From Mycolicibacterium iranicum (GTDB lineage Bacteria; Actinomycetota; Actinomycetes; Mycobacteriales; Mycobacteriaceae), in contig NZ_LWCS01000030.1 of NCBI RefSeq assembly GCF_001650495.1, forward strand, positions 1 through 64,000: DNA of 64,000 nucleotides. Reading direction: 5' to 3'. Shown here in pieces: positions 16,927-25,722 of the stretch. Under the pieces are notes generated by a model. The model saw only the letters and a program-made list of their open reading frames with translations, was not told the DNA's origin and searched no databases. Within the stretch, counting starts at the first letter, position 1. Every line of letters begins with the position of its first letter. The translations under genes were made by a program, and so were the position numbers.

Positions 16927-18219
16927 GTGACCACCGGTAGTGCTTCGGCGCTGCGACTCAGGGGTGTCATTCAGCGAGCTCGAACCTGGATGCTCGTCGG
17001 CCTGCTGTGGTCCTACTTTGGGACCACCGTGGTCGGCGGTGCCGTACCGGTTCTGGTGGCGCTAGGTCTGCTGCCGCTGCTGTGGCTGCCCTTGATGGCA
17101 ACGCTGGAGAATGTGCAGGACATGTGCAGCGCCGCTGCGGCCCGGATGCTGCGCAGGTTCGAGGCGGGCAAGATTCTTGTCCGGTGCGAGGTCGCTGATG
17201 TCGCACTGACGCTGCTGGCAGGAGCGGCGATCATCGCGGTGGATCAGCGGTGGGCGGCTGTGATCCTCTGCGTCTACACCGCCGCGACGTCCTTTCTGCC
17301 GCTGTTCATCGACCTCGCCGAGGAGTTCTATGGCGCCGAGATTGAGAGGAAGGCGCCTGGCTCTGCCGCCGTGTTCAACACCTACTTGTATGCCGCCCTG
17401 CCTGCGGTGTCACAGTTCGTGAGCACACCGTTGGGAAGCCTCCTCGCAGGGTGGTCAGTGTTGGCGGTACTGGCTGTCAATGTTGTTGCCTCGCTGCTGG
17501 CCGTCGCCGCACGCTACCGCAGTCTCCGGTTGGGACGATCGGTGGGAGTCGGTTCCGCGGCGAACGACAACGAATCGGCCCAACACGCTGACCACGAGGA
17601 AACCAACATCACGCTGAGGACCCTCTTAGGAATGAAAGGTCCAGGCTCACCGTTGTTCTCGGCTTCAGTTCCCCTTGCTGCGGGTCTAAGCGCCCTCTAT
17701 ATCGGACAGTGGTGCGCTTCGTTTATCGACAACAAAGGCGGCTTCTTTGCCGTCGCGGCGATCTGCGCGGGTGTCGGGGCATTGGTCGGCCCCTTCCTGG
17801 CCCGTGCTGCCACCAGGCGGTTCGGAGCCACGGTAGTGCTGTACACCGGCTGCGTCCTCACCGCGGTCCTCATGGGATCCGCCGCGGTGTACACTTGGGG
17901 CAGCGACCCCGGTTCAGGCAGCATCGCTGGGCTGCCAGTAGTAGTCGTCCTGTTCTGGGCCTATGTCGCCCTCACGTCGTCCTTGTTGACGGGAGTGGAA
18001 GTCACGCAGGTCACTGCGCGTCAAGAGCTTTTTCGGGGTGATCGGTTCATCCAGGTGATGGGTTGGGGACACTCTTTCGCGGCCGCCGGCGGCTTGCTCG
18101 GGGTGTGGGCAGGGCTATTACTGCAGGCCGACCAGCAGCCAGCGTGGGCGCTAGCTGCCGGGGCTGGGCTCCTTGCCTCAACGATTCTGATTCTGCGGCC
18201 CAATCCAAACCTCACCTGA
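16927..18219 (+). CDS. MFS-type membrane transporter, probable peptide exporter
   Basis: This 430-aa integral membrane protein has about 12 hydrophobic segments, with a hydrophilic loop in the middle (about residues 200-235, rich in Asn, Glu and His) separating two six-helix halves. It starts at GTG 16927 with GGGGAGG close upstream. It lies 76 bp after the HEXXH gene in the same direction, so it likely exports the modified peptide and may give self-protection. Charged residues such as the RAATRR loop between helices fit the MFS fold. A small CTCCA/TGGAG hairpin sits in the gap before it. Confidence 0.75.
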   Translation: MTTGSASALRLRGVIQRARTWMLVGLLWSYFGTTVVGGAVPVLVALGLLPLLWLPLMATLENVQDMCSAAAARMLRRFEAGKILVRCEVADVALTLLAGAAIIAVDQRWAAVILCVYTAATSFLPLFIDLAEEFYGAEIERKAPGSAAVFNTYLYAALPAVSQFVSTPLGSLLAGWSVLAVLAVNVVASLLAVAARYRSLRLGRSVGVGSAANDNESAQHADHEETNITLRTLLGMKGPGSPLFSASVPLAAGLSALYIGQWCASFIDNKGGFFAVAAICAGVGALVGPFLARAATRRFGATVVLYTGCVLTAVLMGSAAVYTWGSDPGSGSIAGLPVVVVLFWAYVALTSSLLTGVEVTQVTARQELFRGDRFIQVMGWGHSFAAAGGLLGVWAGLLLQADQQPAWALAAGAGLLASTILILRPNPNLT

Positions 18220-18252
18220 ACCGCTTATCCGATTGACCTGCAATACATTTTC

Positions 18253-19305
18253 TTACGGTATCTCTACGAGGTCTAAAGGGTCCCGGCGAAGCCAAGGTAG
18301 CGCAGAGAGGACGGGATGCAAGTGAGGATCGGACATGTGACCGTCAAACCGTAGAAGGCAGTTGCGACGCCGGGTCACACGGAGTGTGGCGGCGACTGCC
18401 TCGGCAAGGAACTCGGTACCCCACGGCTGACGCTCTGTTGTGGTCTCCGCGACGATCTCCAGGACCGGTTCGTTCGGCACAGGGAAGGCAAACGCGACGG
18501 CAACAATCTCACCGTCGTGCCAGACACCGGAACTGGCGTTGGCGTCGATCGCATTGATCTCAGCAGCAGCAACCTCGGTGAGTAGGTCGAGATCGCCGAC
18601 GGGAGACCACCGCTGATGAATCCACATGTATTGCCGCTCAAAGACTTTGCTGAGTGACTCAGGGTCCTTGTCCTGCAGATTCATCGAATGGCTGCCTGCC
18701 TTGTGTCGTCGGCTGGCCCAGCGCATTACGGCAGGATCGTTGGGGTCGATCACGACATTGAGGCAACGCGCGTAAGTCGCGGCGCCCGCCTTCGTTAAGA
18801 AGCCCATTGCCGCAGTGTTCGCTGTCCGCACTTTGGTAGACAGCGGTAGATCGTCAGGACGCGCCTGCTTGATGGCATCCAGCAAGGCCGCGCCGAGACC
18901 ACGGCGTCGGAACCGAGGATGGACATCGATGGCACACGGAAATCGACTGCTATGCAACGTATTCACTGCGATCGATGCGCACCCGAGAAGACGGTTATAG
19001 CTGTCGACGGCGACCAGAGTGCGTCGCCAATCCGGGCCGTCCTGGTCGGGCCCGTGGAGGGCGTGAAACTGCTCTATCCACAAGGTGTCTGTGTCAGTAT
19101 CGAGAAGATCGCGTACACGACGAGCATCATCCTGTCGCCATCTGCGGATCGTGATACCGGTGTCGTCTAGGCACGTCGAGTGGAGATGTCCTAGAGCTGT
19201 GTGGGAGTCAAACTGCGGTGTGGCCCCCGGCGTGTGCTGGACCATGCCTGCAGCATAACGCTCGTAATCGTGTTGTGTCACCGACATTTTTGGAGAGGCG
19301 ACCAT
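18253..19305 (-). CDS. Tandem GNAT-family N-acetyltransferase
   Basis: A 350-aa protein with two GNAT-like halves. The first has ITIRRWRQDDARRVRDLL at the start and the acetyl-CoA motif A as DVHPRFRRRGLGAALLDAI (R-x-x-G-x-G type). The second half is more degenerate but keeps the 'GVWHDGEIVAVAFAFPVP' strand pair. It is convergent with the exporter, with a 33-bp gap. Tandem GNATs can acetylate and inactivate toxic peptides or nucleoside antibiotics, so a self-immunity role for the neighbouring cluster is possible but only inferred. Several in-frame ATG codons near the 5' end leave the start uncertain. Confidence 0.7.
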   Translation of the reverse strand: MVASPKMSVTQHDYERYAAGMVQHTPGATPQFDSHTALGHLHSTCLDDTGITIRRWRQDDARRVRDLLDTDTDTLWIEQFHALHGPDQDGPDWRRTLVAVDSYNRLLGCASIAVNTLHSSRFPCAIDVHPRFRRRGLGAALLDAIKQARPDDLPLSTKVRTANTAAMGFLTKAGAATYARCLNVVIDPNDPAVMRWASRRHKAGSHSMNLQDKDPESLSKVFERQYMWIHQRWSPVGDLDLLTEVAAAEINAIDANASSGVWHDGEIVAVAFAFPVPNEPVLEIVAETTTERQPWGTEFLAEAVAATLRVTRRRNCLLRFDGHMSDPHLHPVLSALPWLRRDPLDLVEIP

Positions 19306-19377
19306 ACGGTGCTTGGGTTCAGGAACGTCATGAGCGAGTTTCTGTGTGCTTGCTTGAACTGGGCTTACAGGAGGAGG

Positions 19378-20130
19378 TTAAAGTCCGCCGGATGCGGTGA
19401 TGGTCTGTCCGGTGACCCAGCGGGCCTGCGGGCTAGCCAGGAACGCTACAACGTCAGCAATGTCTTCTGGTTGTCCCACTCTGCGCATGGGGGTGTCCTC
19501 GGCAATCTGCGCTAGCGCAGACGGATCTGCGTTGACTGTCCGCTGCATATCGGTATCGGTGACTCCGGGCCTGACAGCGTTGACGGTGACGCCGCGTGGT
19601 CCAAGTTCGATTGCCGCAATCGCGGTCAGCTGCTCTAAAGCGCCCTTCCCTGCCGCATAAGCGGATACGCCTTCGACCGGATGGGTGCTGGCGTTGATGG
19701 TGGAGATGTTGATGACCGATGCCCCCGGCCGTAGATAGGGGATCACGTGCTTGATAATCAGGAACGGGGCGGTGGCCGTGATCATCAAGTTGTCGGACCA
19801 TACGCTGAAAGCGGTGTCCTCGATCAAGGCCACCGGTGGCAGGATCGCGGCGTTGTTGACCACAACATCTAAGTGTGGAACATCCGAATTCGGAATTGCC
19901 GCAAGTAGTTTCTCGACCGAAGCAATGTCCGTCAGGTCAGCTTGCACGGGGTAGGCGCTACCGCCTGCTGCATGCACTCTTTCTTTGACCTGAACCGCGG
20001 CGGTTTCATTGCTAAGGTAGGTGAAAGCGACGTGATAGCCTGCCGCGGCCAACCGGACGACGATCGCCGCTCCGATTCCGCGCGAACCTCCGGTCACCAG
20101 GGCGTACTTGGTTTCTGTCACATCCACCAT
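19378..20130 (-). CDS. Short-chain dehydrogenase/reductase (SDR)
   Basis: A complete classical SDR of 250 aa. The cofactor motif is TGGSRGIG (about 14-21), the structural motif is VVNNAAIL, the catalytic Ser lies in INISTINAS, and Tyr/Lys are in AYAAGKGAL (YxxxK). The basic residue after the glycine motif and the TYLSNE stretch fit NADP(H) preference. The C-terminus ends WVTGQTITASGGL, the usual 'G..i.vdGG' with Ser in place of Asp. It is separated by 115 bp from the large XRE gene in the same direction. Substrate unknown. Confidence 0.85.
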   Translation of the reverse strand: MVDVTETKYALVTGGSRGIGAAIVVRLAAAGYHVAFTYLSNETAAVQVKERVHAAGGSAYPVQADLTDIASVEKLLAAIPNSDVPHLDVVVNNAAILPPVALIEDTAFSVWSDNLMITATAPFLIIKHVIPYLRPGASVINISTINASTHPVEGVSAYAAGKGALEQLTAIAAIELGPRGVTVNAVRPGVTDTDMQRTVNADPSALAQIAEDTPMRRVGQPEDIADVVAFLASPQARWVTGQTITASGGL

Positions 20131-20245
20131 TGTGGGGCACAGGCTTCACTCAGTGAAGCGAAAGTTGCTCCACCCAAGCAACATGCCGCTGCAAGTGCAT
20201 GTCGGTGATCAAGTATCTGGCGAATCGCACCTGGCACGTCGGGTA

Positions 20246-21823
20246 CTACCCGTTCCCGCCTTCGGGAAGAAACACCGGATGCGACTCCAGTCCATGCGAT
20301 TTAGCCAAGGTCAGCACCGCAAGCCAACCTCTCTCAAAACTCCGACGATGTGACAGCACAGCTTCACCGGGCGCCAGGTCGGTAAACCGTCGTCCAATCA
20401 GCCCATCCATGTCGGCGCCGACGTACACCGCCCTCGCGCCCCGATGGGCACAGGCTCGAACAGCGGCATCGCTGGTCACATGCCAGTAGTAAGCACCCGG
20501 ATTGTTCTCTTCCCAGCTCCACTGCCACAGCGCAGGAAGCGACTTGAACCGCTGGCTGTCATAGAGCAATATCCCCGGCATCGTGCGTACAACGTCCCTC
20601 AGTGACCACACCGTCACCTCCGACCGCGTAGGAGCGCCCTCGCCCCCTGATGGCAACACCACATCAACGATCTCTCGACGCTGGCGTAGTGCCTCCCCGA
20701 GGTAGCCGTACAGGGCCTCGATGTCGGGGCGCGGACCGTAGTCAGATGTCAAACCTACTGCGCTCCGAAATTTGCTCCAGAGCAGAGCAATTCGTCCATC
20801 CAGTGCTGCGTCATCGGCAGTGCTGCCGTCGCCAGACTCGGTCTGCTCCTCCTGCTGCACCCACCGCGCCAGCTGGACGTCCGTAGTCGGAAACAGGCCA
20901 GGTCCGCGCAGCGCTATCCGATCCAACACATCGAATGCGGACACCTCGGTCGAAAACGCCACATACGCTACGAACAGCGCAGCTAGTGCGGCATCGAGCT
21001 CCGAACCTGCCCTTCCATCCGGATATCCGACGGCGTTCAAGATGCTCTCTCGGCGCTGTATTTCGCCAGTGAGTATGTTCGCCAGACGATCCAGTCCGGA
21101 TGGCGTCTCCGTAACGTTTGAGAGGATGAGGGTGGTGTGAGGCAGGGTGGACGTCGCTGGGAATGTTGAACTGGCCGAGTCGCTTACAATGAGCGGTACC
21201 CTGCAGGCCTGGCGCGACTTGGCGTGGCACTGCACAGTTTCCAGAAGCTTGCGCGCCTGTTGCAACGTATCGATCGTTGGCAACGCATCGACAACACCAC
21301 GATTGAAGATCCCCGCCCGCGGGGTCGTCGAACGCACGTCATCCGCAGCGGCGAACCGTTCCGACCAGCGACGAATAAAGTGGTATCCAGCACCAGACTC
21401 CGCGTCTCCCTGGGGGAACGCGTTGACGTCGATGAGCAGCGACTTGCCGGCGTCGAGCAGTCGGTCCTGGAGACCATCGAAACCACCGACGAGAAGCGTG
21501 CCAGGCCACTCCATCTCCTCTCCGCTATCGCAATGCAGCGCTAGGTATTCCGGCGGAACTCCGCGTGCACGCGCCCTGTCGAAATACTCTGAGGTGGGAG
21601 GTCCGCTACATATCAAGACGCTGCGTAAGAAGCCAGACGGAAGGTCAAGGGATTCATCAAGCTTTCGTAGCGTTGCCTCGGAGGGCGCAAGGTCGTGGCC
21701 GTTCTCCAACTCGCCAATGATCTGTCGGCTCGGACCCCCACGTCGATCAACGTCAGCCTGCGCGAAACCCTGCTTCTCGCGCAGGGTTCGGATGAGCCGG
21801 CCGAACTCCATCGTCTCGTACAT
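20246..21823 (-). CDS. Large XRE-family regulator with an N-terminal helix-turn-helix
   Basis: A 525-aa protein whose first 65 residues form an XRE-type HTH (FGRLIRTLREKQGFAQADVD, then QIIGELENGHDLAPSEATLR). The remaining 450 residues have no motif I recognise; they are soluble and include a long Asp/Glu-poor helical part and a C-terminal domain with several Trp and His residues. The upstream region (21824-21911) is AT-rich and could be its promoter. A ligand-sensing or enzymatic C-terminal domain is likely. It could control the nearby peptide cluster or the EccC-like pair, but nothing proves this. Confidence 0.6.
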   Translation of the reverse strand: MYETMEFGRLIRTLREKQGFAQADVDRRGGPSRQIIGELENGHDLAPSEATLRKLDESLDLPSGFLRSVLICSGPPTSEYFDRARARGVPPEYLALHCDSGEEMEWPGTLLVGGFDGLQDRLLDAGKSLLIDVNAFPQGDAESGAGYHFIRRWSERFAAADDVRSTTPRAGIFNRGVVDALPTIDTLQQARKLLETVQCHAKSRQACRVPLIVSDSASSTFPATSTLPHTTLILSNVTETPSGLDRLANILTGEIQRRESILNAVGYPDGRAGSELDAALAALFVAYVAFSTEVSAFDVLDRIALRGPGLFPTTDVQLARWVQQEEQTESGDGSTADDAALDGRIALLWSKFRSAVGLTSDYGPRPDIEALYGYLGEALRQRREIVDVVLPSGGEGAPTRSEVTVWSLRDVVRTMPGILLYDSQRFKSLPALWQWSWEENNPGAYYWHVTSDAAVRACAHRGARAVYVGADMDGLIGRRFTDLAPGEAVLSHRRSFERGWLAVLTLAKSHGLESHPVFLPEGGNG

Positions 21824-21911
21824 AACCTCACGCTAACACTTGTTTCTACATCTTTCTACACCTGCTGTCGATTCCTGCCGACCAGGGGATGGGCTGGTCA
21901 CGATGGGGGGT

Positions 21912-22601
21912 TTACTCCATGCTTCGCCAGTACTCCGGCAGTCGCCACATTCTCCGAAGGGTTGGGCCGTTCAGCATGATGTTCCACTTGTTCTGCAGCA
22001 TGGGATTGCCCCACGTTTCTGACCGCGCCCGAAGCCACTCAGCCCAGTCATTGCTAATCCCGGCATCATCGAGCCCGGCCAGATAGCTCGCGATCAGTTC
22101 ATCGCGCTGAGCCTTGTGTACCGCGGTGTTGGGGTCGTGCAGCTCGGTGTAGGGGAGAGAGGTCAGCTCTTCGAGCACCGTTTTGTCGGTATAGGTCCCG
22201 GTCAGGCCTGCGACAGTGAATTTCGACATGGCTGTCATTCCCTGCATTTCGAGTAGCGTGACCTGCGTGTGAGCGCTGCGTACCCGTGCTCGCTCGTTGA
22301 TCCCGAATTGGGCAATGAACCATGCGTTGAGCGCTACCCGCCAAGCGGCCTGGCTGGGTTCCCAAGGCTGGCGCGGCAGCTGCTGGATTTCCATCACCAC
22401 TGCCCGGTCATCGTCTGTGACCATGTGCGGGTGCAGTCGCTGTTTTGGGAGCACGACACTACTGCGCCACTCCGGATCGAGCGACCCAAACCGGGCCTGC
22501 TCCAACACCTTTGCCAACAGATCATCACGCATAGACGCGACATACTGGGCACCAATCTGCTGGTACGCATCTGGTGACCCTGGTGATGACGTCGGCATCA
22601 C
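21912..22601 (-). CDS. Hypothetical protein coupled to the EccC-like gene
   Basis: A 229-aa soluble protein rich in Trp, Gln and Leu, ending RRMWRLPEYWRSME. Its start codon overlaps the stop of the EccC-like gene by 4 bp, so the two are translated together. No signal peptide, membrane helix or known motif is visible. Given its partner it may belong to a DNA-translocation or secretion-like complex. Function unknown. Confidence 0.6.
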   Translation of the reverse strand: MMPTSSPGSPDAYQQIGAQYVASMRDDLLAKVLEQARFGSLDPEWRSSVVLPKQRLHPHMVTDDDRAVVMEIQQLPRQPWEPSQAAWRVALNAWFIAQFGINERARVRSAHTQVTLLEMQGMTAMSKFTVAGLTGTYTDKTVLEELTSLPYTELHDPNTAVHKAQRDELIASYLAGLDDAGISNDWAEWLRARSETWGNPMLQNKWNIMLNGPTLRRMWRLPEYWRSME

Positions 22602-23365
22602 GATTCCCTTCCTTCGTTGTCCATCGTCAACACCACATTGATCGGGGCGCGGGGAACGCTCACGCTTCGCCAGGTAGCGGCCGTCCCGCGATCGTCCACT
22701 TCCACGATGCTAGAAATGCACCCTGCCGCGGTTCCAAGCCAGGGATTTGCCTCGATCTGTCGGACGTTGAGCACAGTGTGAATGTCCAGGCTGCGGCCCT
22801 GCCGCAGCATGCGATTGAGCGCGGCGAACGCCTCCTCGGCTCCCGCCCGCGTCGCATAGCCTTCCTTCGTTTCAACTGGCGCAAAACCGTCGATCACGTC
22901 ATCACCGTCGACAATCACGACTACCGCACGGCCGTCGTCTCCGAGGTCCCGGCTTTCACCAGCGCTGTTCCTGCTGTGTAGTTCAGCGAAATCCCTGACA
23001 CCACACTGCTCTAAGAACCGAGATCGCTCATCTATCAGGCTGTTGATACGTCCAATTCTTCCTCGTGCCGCCAGAACCTCAACCCCACGATGCGGCGGCC
23101 TTTCGGCCAACGAGGTTGTCATCAGATCAATCACTCGGCTACGTCCAACGGTGGACGAGCCGATGACCGCCATATGTGGGCCCTCGCCTCCGTGGGCAGC
23201 TTCCTCGATGTCAAGCCAGCGCGGGCGACCAGCGGCTACGCCGATGACGACCTGTAAGGCATTCTGGGCGTGGGAAACAGCACGCAACGCCACCGGATAC
23301 GGTGTGCCCGGGAAACGTCGCTGGTGTGCCCGCGCGGCCCGCTTGCGCGCATTTGAAGATGCCAT
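22598..23365 (-). CDS. EccC/FtsK-like ATPase domain protein with a degenerate Walker A
   Basis: The start at 23365 gives MASSNARKRAARAHQRRFPG, a basic N-terminus that fits and has AAGGGA upstream; the longer open frame adds 58 unlikely residues. WLDIEEAAHGGEGPHMAVIG is the strand-loop before the P-loop of EccC/FtsK ATPases ('ldl.e.a..G.GPH..viG'). The P-loop itself reads GSSTVGRS (69-76), with Arg where Lys should be. A Walker B-like strand VVVIVDGDD follows. At 255 aa it is far shorter than EccC. It may be a non-hydrolysing partner subunit of an FtsK-type translocase. It is transcribed together with the 229-aa gene. Confidence 0.65.
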   Translation of the reverse strand: MASSNARKRAARAHQRRFPGTPYPVALRAVSHAQNALQVVIGVAAGRPRWLDIEEAAHGGEGPHMAVIGSSTVGRSRVIDLMTTSLAERPPHRGVEVLAARGRIGRINSLIDERSRFLEQCGVRDFAELHSRNSAGESRDLGDDGRAVVVIVDGDDVIDGFAPVETKEGYATRAGAEEAFAALNRMLRQGRSLDIHTVLNVRQIEANPWLGTAAGCISSIVEVDDRGTAATWRSVSVPRAPINVVLTMDNEGRES

Positions 23366-23666
23366 GGAAATCACGAGTCCCTTCAAAGACATTTGCCCGT
23401 AGTCGCCCACATCAACAACGCGCGATCTTTGTTGGGAGCGCGTGACCCGATGAGCCTGGTCCTCGGAAATGATCTTCGGTAGCAGTACCCGATGCGGGCG
23501 GGAGCTGCAACGCGACCGAGGGAGTCCGCCTTCGCGCAATGGCGTTGCCCACCAGGATACCTCATCGACTGCCCAATCTGACGCTATGCGGATGGAGCCG
23601 CGGAGAGCCCTGTTCTAGTTCGTCGGTGGAGTCGGTGATCTTGTCGCGCCCGTGCCCAGCGCGCCG

Positions 23667-24092
23667 TCAGTCGACGGTGCCTCGTTCCACAACCCACCGC
23701 TGTTCGAAGGGGATTACGCCGGCGGCCGTCTCAAAGTCGGAGTCGTAGTGAATGACGGTGACCTCGTGATGCGCAGCGACCGCCGCAATCAGCAGATCCG
23801 CCATACCGACCGACCGATGCTGGCCCGTCCGCGCCAGCGCGCGATGAGCGTCCAGTGCCGCTTGCCACTGTTCGTCACCTGTCGGCAGATACTCATACGC
23901 CAACCGCCGATCAGACCAAAGTTGTTTGTACTCTTCGGAGCTACGCGCACTGTATAGCGCTTCGGCGTCCAGCTGCGCAGTCGTTGCGACCAGGCCGGCC
24001 TCTATTAATGGCGCCAGCCGAGCACCGACCGGCGCCGACAGCATCCGCGCGGCCGCGCTGGTGTCGATGACGTAGCGCGCGATCAGCGCCAT
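23667..24092 (-). CDS. vapC: PIN-domain toxin (VapC type)
   Basis: Starting at 24092 the 141-aa protein opens MALIARYVIDTSAAARML, with the first catalytic Asp in YVIDTS. Further acidic residues are in QLDAEALYSA and MADLLIAAVAAHH, and the last in HYDSDFE. That is the four-acid PIN ribonuclease set. Its start overlaps the antitoxin gene by 10 bp, the standard vapBC layout. It should cleave RNA when free of its antitoxin. Confidence 0.88.
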   Translation of the reverse strand: MALIARYVIDTSAAARMLSAPVGARLAPLIEAGLVATTAQLDAEALYSARSSEEYKQLWSDRRLAYEYLPTGDEQWQAALDAHRALARTGQHRSVGMADLLIAAVAAHHEVTVIHYDSDFETAAGVIPFEQRWVVERGTVD

Positions 24093-24289
24093 ACGTTCGC
24101 ACGCGCTTCGGGTGTCGCCATGTCTTCGAGCGCGCCTGACTGCAACCACGCGACCTGGCGGGTCCGTGCCGAGGTGGCTGCCGCTTGCTGAAGTGCCATC
24201 CGAACAGTGTCGGAAACGCCCGCGGTTTTGAGTTCACGCTGTGCTGCAGCCAGGAGATCATCGTCTAAGTCGATCAGCCGTTTCGTCAC
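24083..24289 (-). CDS. vapB: VapB-type antitoxin with ribbon-helix-helix
   Basis: A 68-aa protein from a GTG at 24289 with AGGAGG six nt upstream. It begins TKRLIDLDDDLLAAAQRELK then GVSDTVRMALQQAA, a ribbon-helix-helix followed by a short C-terminal arm (WLQSGALEDM) that would occupy the toxin. It precedes and overlaps vapC. The upstream GTATATAC at 24332-24339 is a short palindrome that could be the operator. Confidence 0.85.
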   Translation of the reverse strand: MTKRLIDLDDDLLAAAQRELKTAGVSDTVRMALQQAAATSARTRQVAWLQSGALEDMATPEARANVWR

Positions 24290-24646
24290 CGTACCTCCTG
24301 ATATATGTTGTCGAGATATTCAGTATATACCCGTTGTGGATAACCCGCGGGCCTACCTTTTTGTCACAGTGACGTATTGAACCGTAATCTGTTGTAGGGC
24401 AGTGGTTTTAAGGGCTTCGAGAGCACTGGCCGAGTAATGCTGACACGGGGCTCAGCGCGGACTGGCAACCGCCGTCTTTGGGCCTCTGCGGCAGAACCCT
24501 CGGGGCGGCCCTTTTCGCGCCCTTGGGTCCGACCTGCCTCATGGTCTGGCATAGTGCCGGATAATACGGACAGCCAACTCTGGCAATTTCCTAAGCCCAA
24601 TCTCCTTGCCGCACAAGGCATTTGCCGATAAGCTCCGTTATGTCAA
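24290..24646. other. Intergenic region between divergent VapBC and Phd/PIN modules
   Basis: About 360 bp with no supported gene. It holds the vapBC promoter side, a short palindrome GTCACAGTGAC at 24363-24373, and otherwise nothing I can identify. Confidence 0.45.
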
Positions 24647-24693
24647 CTAGTCGGGCTAGCGCTACTAGCGCGACTAGGCCCAGTTGGTATACG
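24647..24693 (+). promoter_or_regulatory. Operator-promoter of the Phd/PIN module
   Basis: CTAGTCG (24647-24653) and CGACTAG (24671-24677) form an inverted repeat enclosing two further CTAGCGC words, a pattern of repeated half-sites. A likely -10 element TATACG (24688-24693) follows, putting transcription start within a few bases of ATG 24702, so the mRNA may be leaderless. Autoregulation by the antitoxin is inferred. Confidence 0.5.
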
Positions 24694-24701
24694 ATGCAGA
24701 T

Positions 24702-24947
24702 ATGTCGACCCCCACCACGGTCACCAGCACTGAGGCCAAGAACCGGCTCAATGCGCTGCTTGCCGAAGTTGAACGCACCGGTGTTGCGATCACCATCACC
24801 AGCCACGGCCGACCCGTCGCACGACTTGAGCCTGTGAAACCCGTGCGGCGAACCTTTGGTCAACTGCCTGGGATCGCCGTGGCGGACAACTTTGATGACC
24901 CTCTGCCTGAGTCGGAACTCCAGCACTGGGAAGCGGCTGGCAGTTGA
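24702..24947 (+). CDS. Phd/YefM-family antitoxin
   Basis: An 81-aa protein starting MSTPTTVTSTEAKNRLNALL, where 'T..S.T.AK.....L' followed by VAITITSHGRPVARLEPV is the Phd/YefM DNA-binding fold. The acidic C-terminus (FDDPLPESEL) would neutralise the toxin. The stop overlaps the next gene's TTG start (TTGA). The ATG at 24702 is preferred to an upstream ATG because it fits the family N-terminus and the promoter position. Confidence 0.86.
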   Translation: MSTPTTVTSTEAKNRLNALLAEVERTGVAITITSHGRPVARLEPVKPVRRTFGQLPGIAVADNFDDPLPESELQHWEAAGS

Positions 24948-25336
24948 AGAAAATCCTCCTCGACACCCATGTGCTCATCTGGCTTGTGACATCGCCTGAG
25001 AAGATCAAACCGGCTGCTGTCGAGCACCTTTCAGATCCCATCATCGAACTCCATGTCTCGGCGGCGTCGGCTTGGGAAATCGGTATAAAGACCCGACTTG
25101 GCCGTCTCGACGGTGACCCGCTGCTAGGTGCTTGGTCTGAAGTCCTTGCAGACATGAGCATCAGCGAGCTTCCCATCGAGTCCGCGGACGCGATCGTTGC
25201 CGCGCGATTGCCATGGGAGCACCGCGATCCGTTCGATCGCATGATTGTTGCCCAAGCGCTACGGCGATCCCTCACGATCGCCACCAGGGACCAGCACGTG
25301 CTGGACGCCGCGCTGTCGCCCACCTTCACTGTCTAA
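24944..25336 (+). CDS. PIN-domain toxin paired with the Phd antitoxin
   Basis: A 130-aa PIN protein from a TTG at 24944, beginning KKILLDTHVLIWLVTSPEKI (DTH catalytic Asp). Conserved residues continue in SAASAWEIGIKTRLGRL and HRDPFDRMIVAQAL, and the last Asp in TIATRDQHV. This is the PIN subclass normally paired with Phd-type antitoxins. Four-base overlap with the antitoxin indicates coupled translation. Confidence 0.86.
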   Translation: MKKILLDTHVLIWLVTSPEKIKPAAVEHLSDPIIELHVSAASAWEIGIKTRLGRLDGDPLLGAWSEVLADMSISELPIESADAIVAARLPWEHRDPFDRMIVAQALRRSLTIATRDQHVLDAALSPTFTV

Positions 25337-25461
25337 ACAAACAACCCCGGCGTCAATGGTGGTCTTTGTCGGTCGCAGCCCCGGCTGCGCCGACACCCAG
25401 CGTCTGGCACGGGGCAAAGCGGCAAAGCGCACGTGTCGGTGGCTCCTGAGAGGATGAACAT

Positions 25462-25722
25462 ATGAAGGCGAAGAAGCCGAGGGTTCGTGATGGCCAGGGC
25501 GGGTTCTCGTTGCCGAACATCCACCTCTATAAGGCGTTAACGTGTCTGTTCGGCACGGCGCTTTTCGCGTGGGGTGCATGGTCGTCGGTGGGTGGCCACT
25601 GGTTCGCGGGCGAGCCGGGTGTCCTGCGGGCGGCGCTTGGCGTTTTGTGCGGTGCCGTAGCCGTTGGAATGTCGCGGGAGTTACGTACCGAGTGGGGACG
25701 CTATCGGGCCAGCCCCGACTAG
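25462..25722 (+). CDS. Small membrane protein, 86 aa
   Basis: ATG 25462 is preceded by GAGAGGA. The basic N-terminus (MKAKKPRVRDGQGG) is followed by two hydrophobic segments, ALTCLFGTALFAWGAWSSV and VLRAALGVLCGAVAVGM, and a basic tail. It is likely a two-helix inner-membrane protein. No relatives are recognised. It stands alone downstream of the Phd/PIN module. Confidence 0.55.
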   Translation: MKAKKPRVRDGQGGFSLPNIHLYKALTCLFGTALFAWGAWSSVGGHWFAGEPGVLRAALGVLCGAVAVGMSRELRTEWGRYRASPD

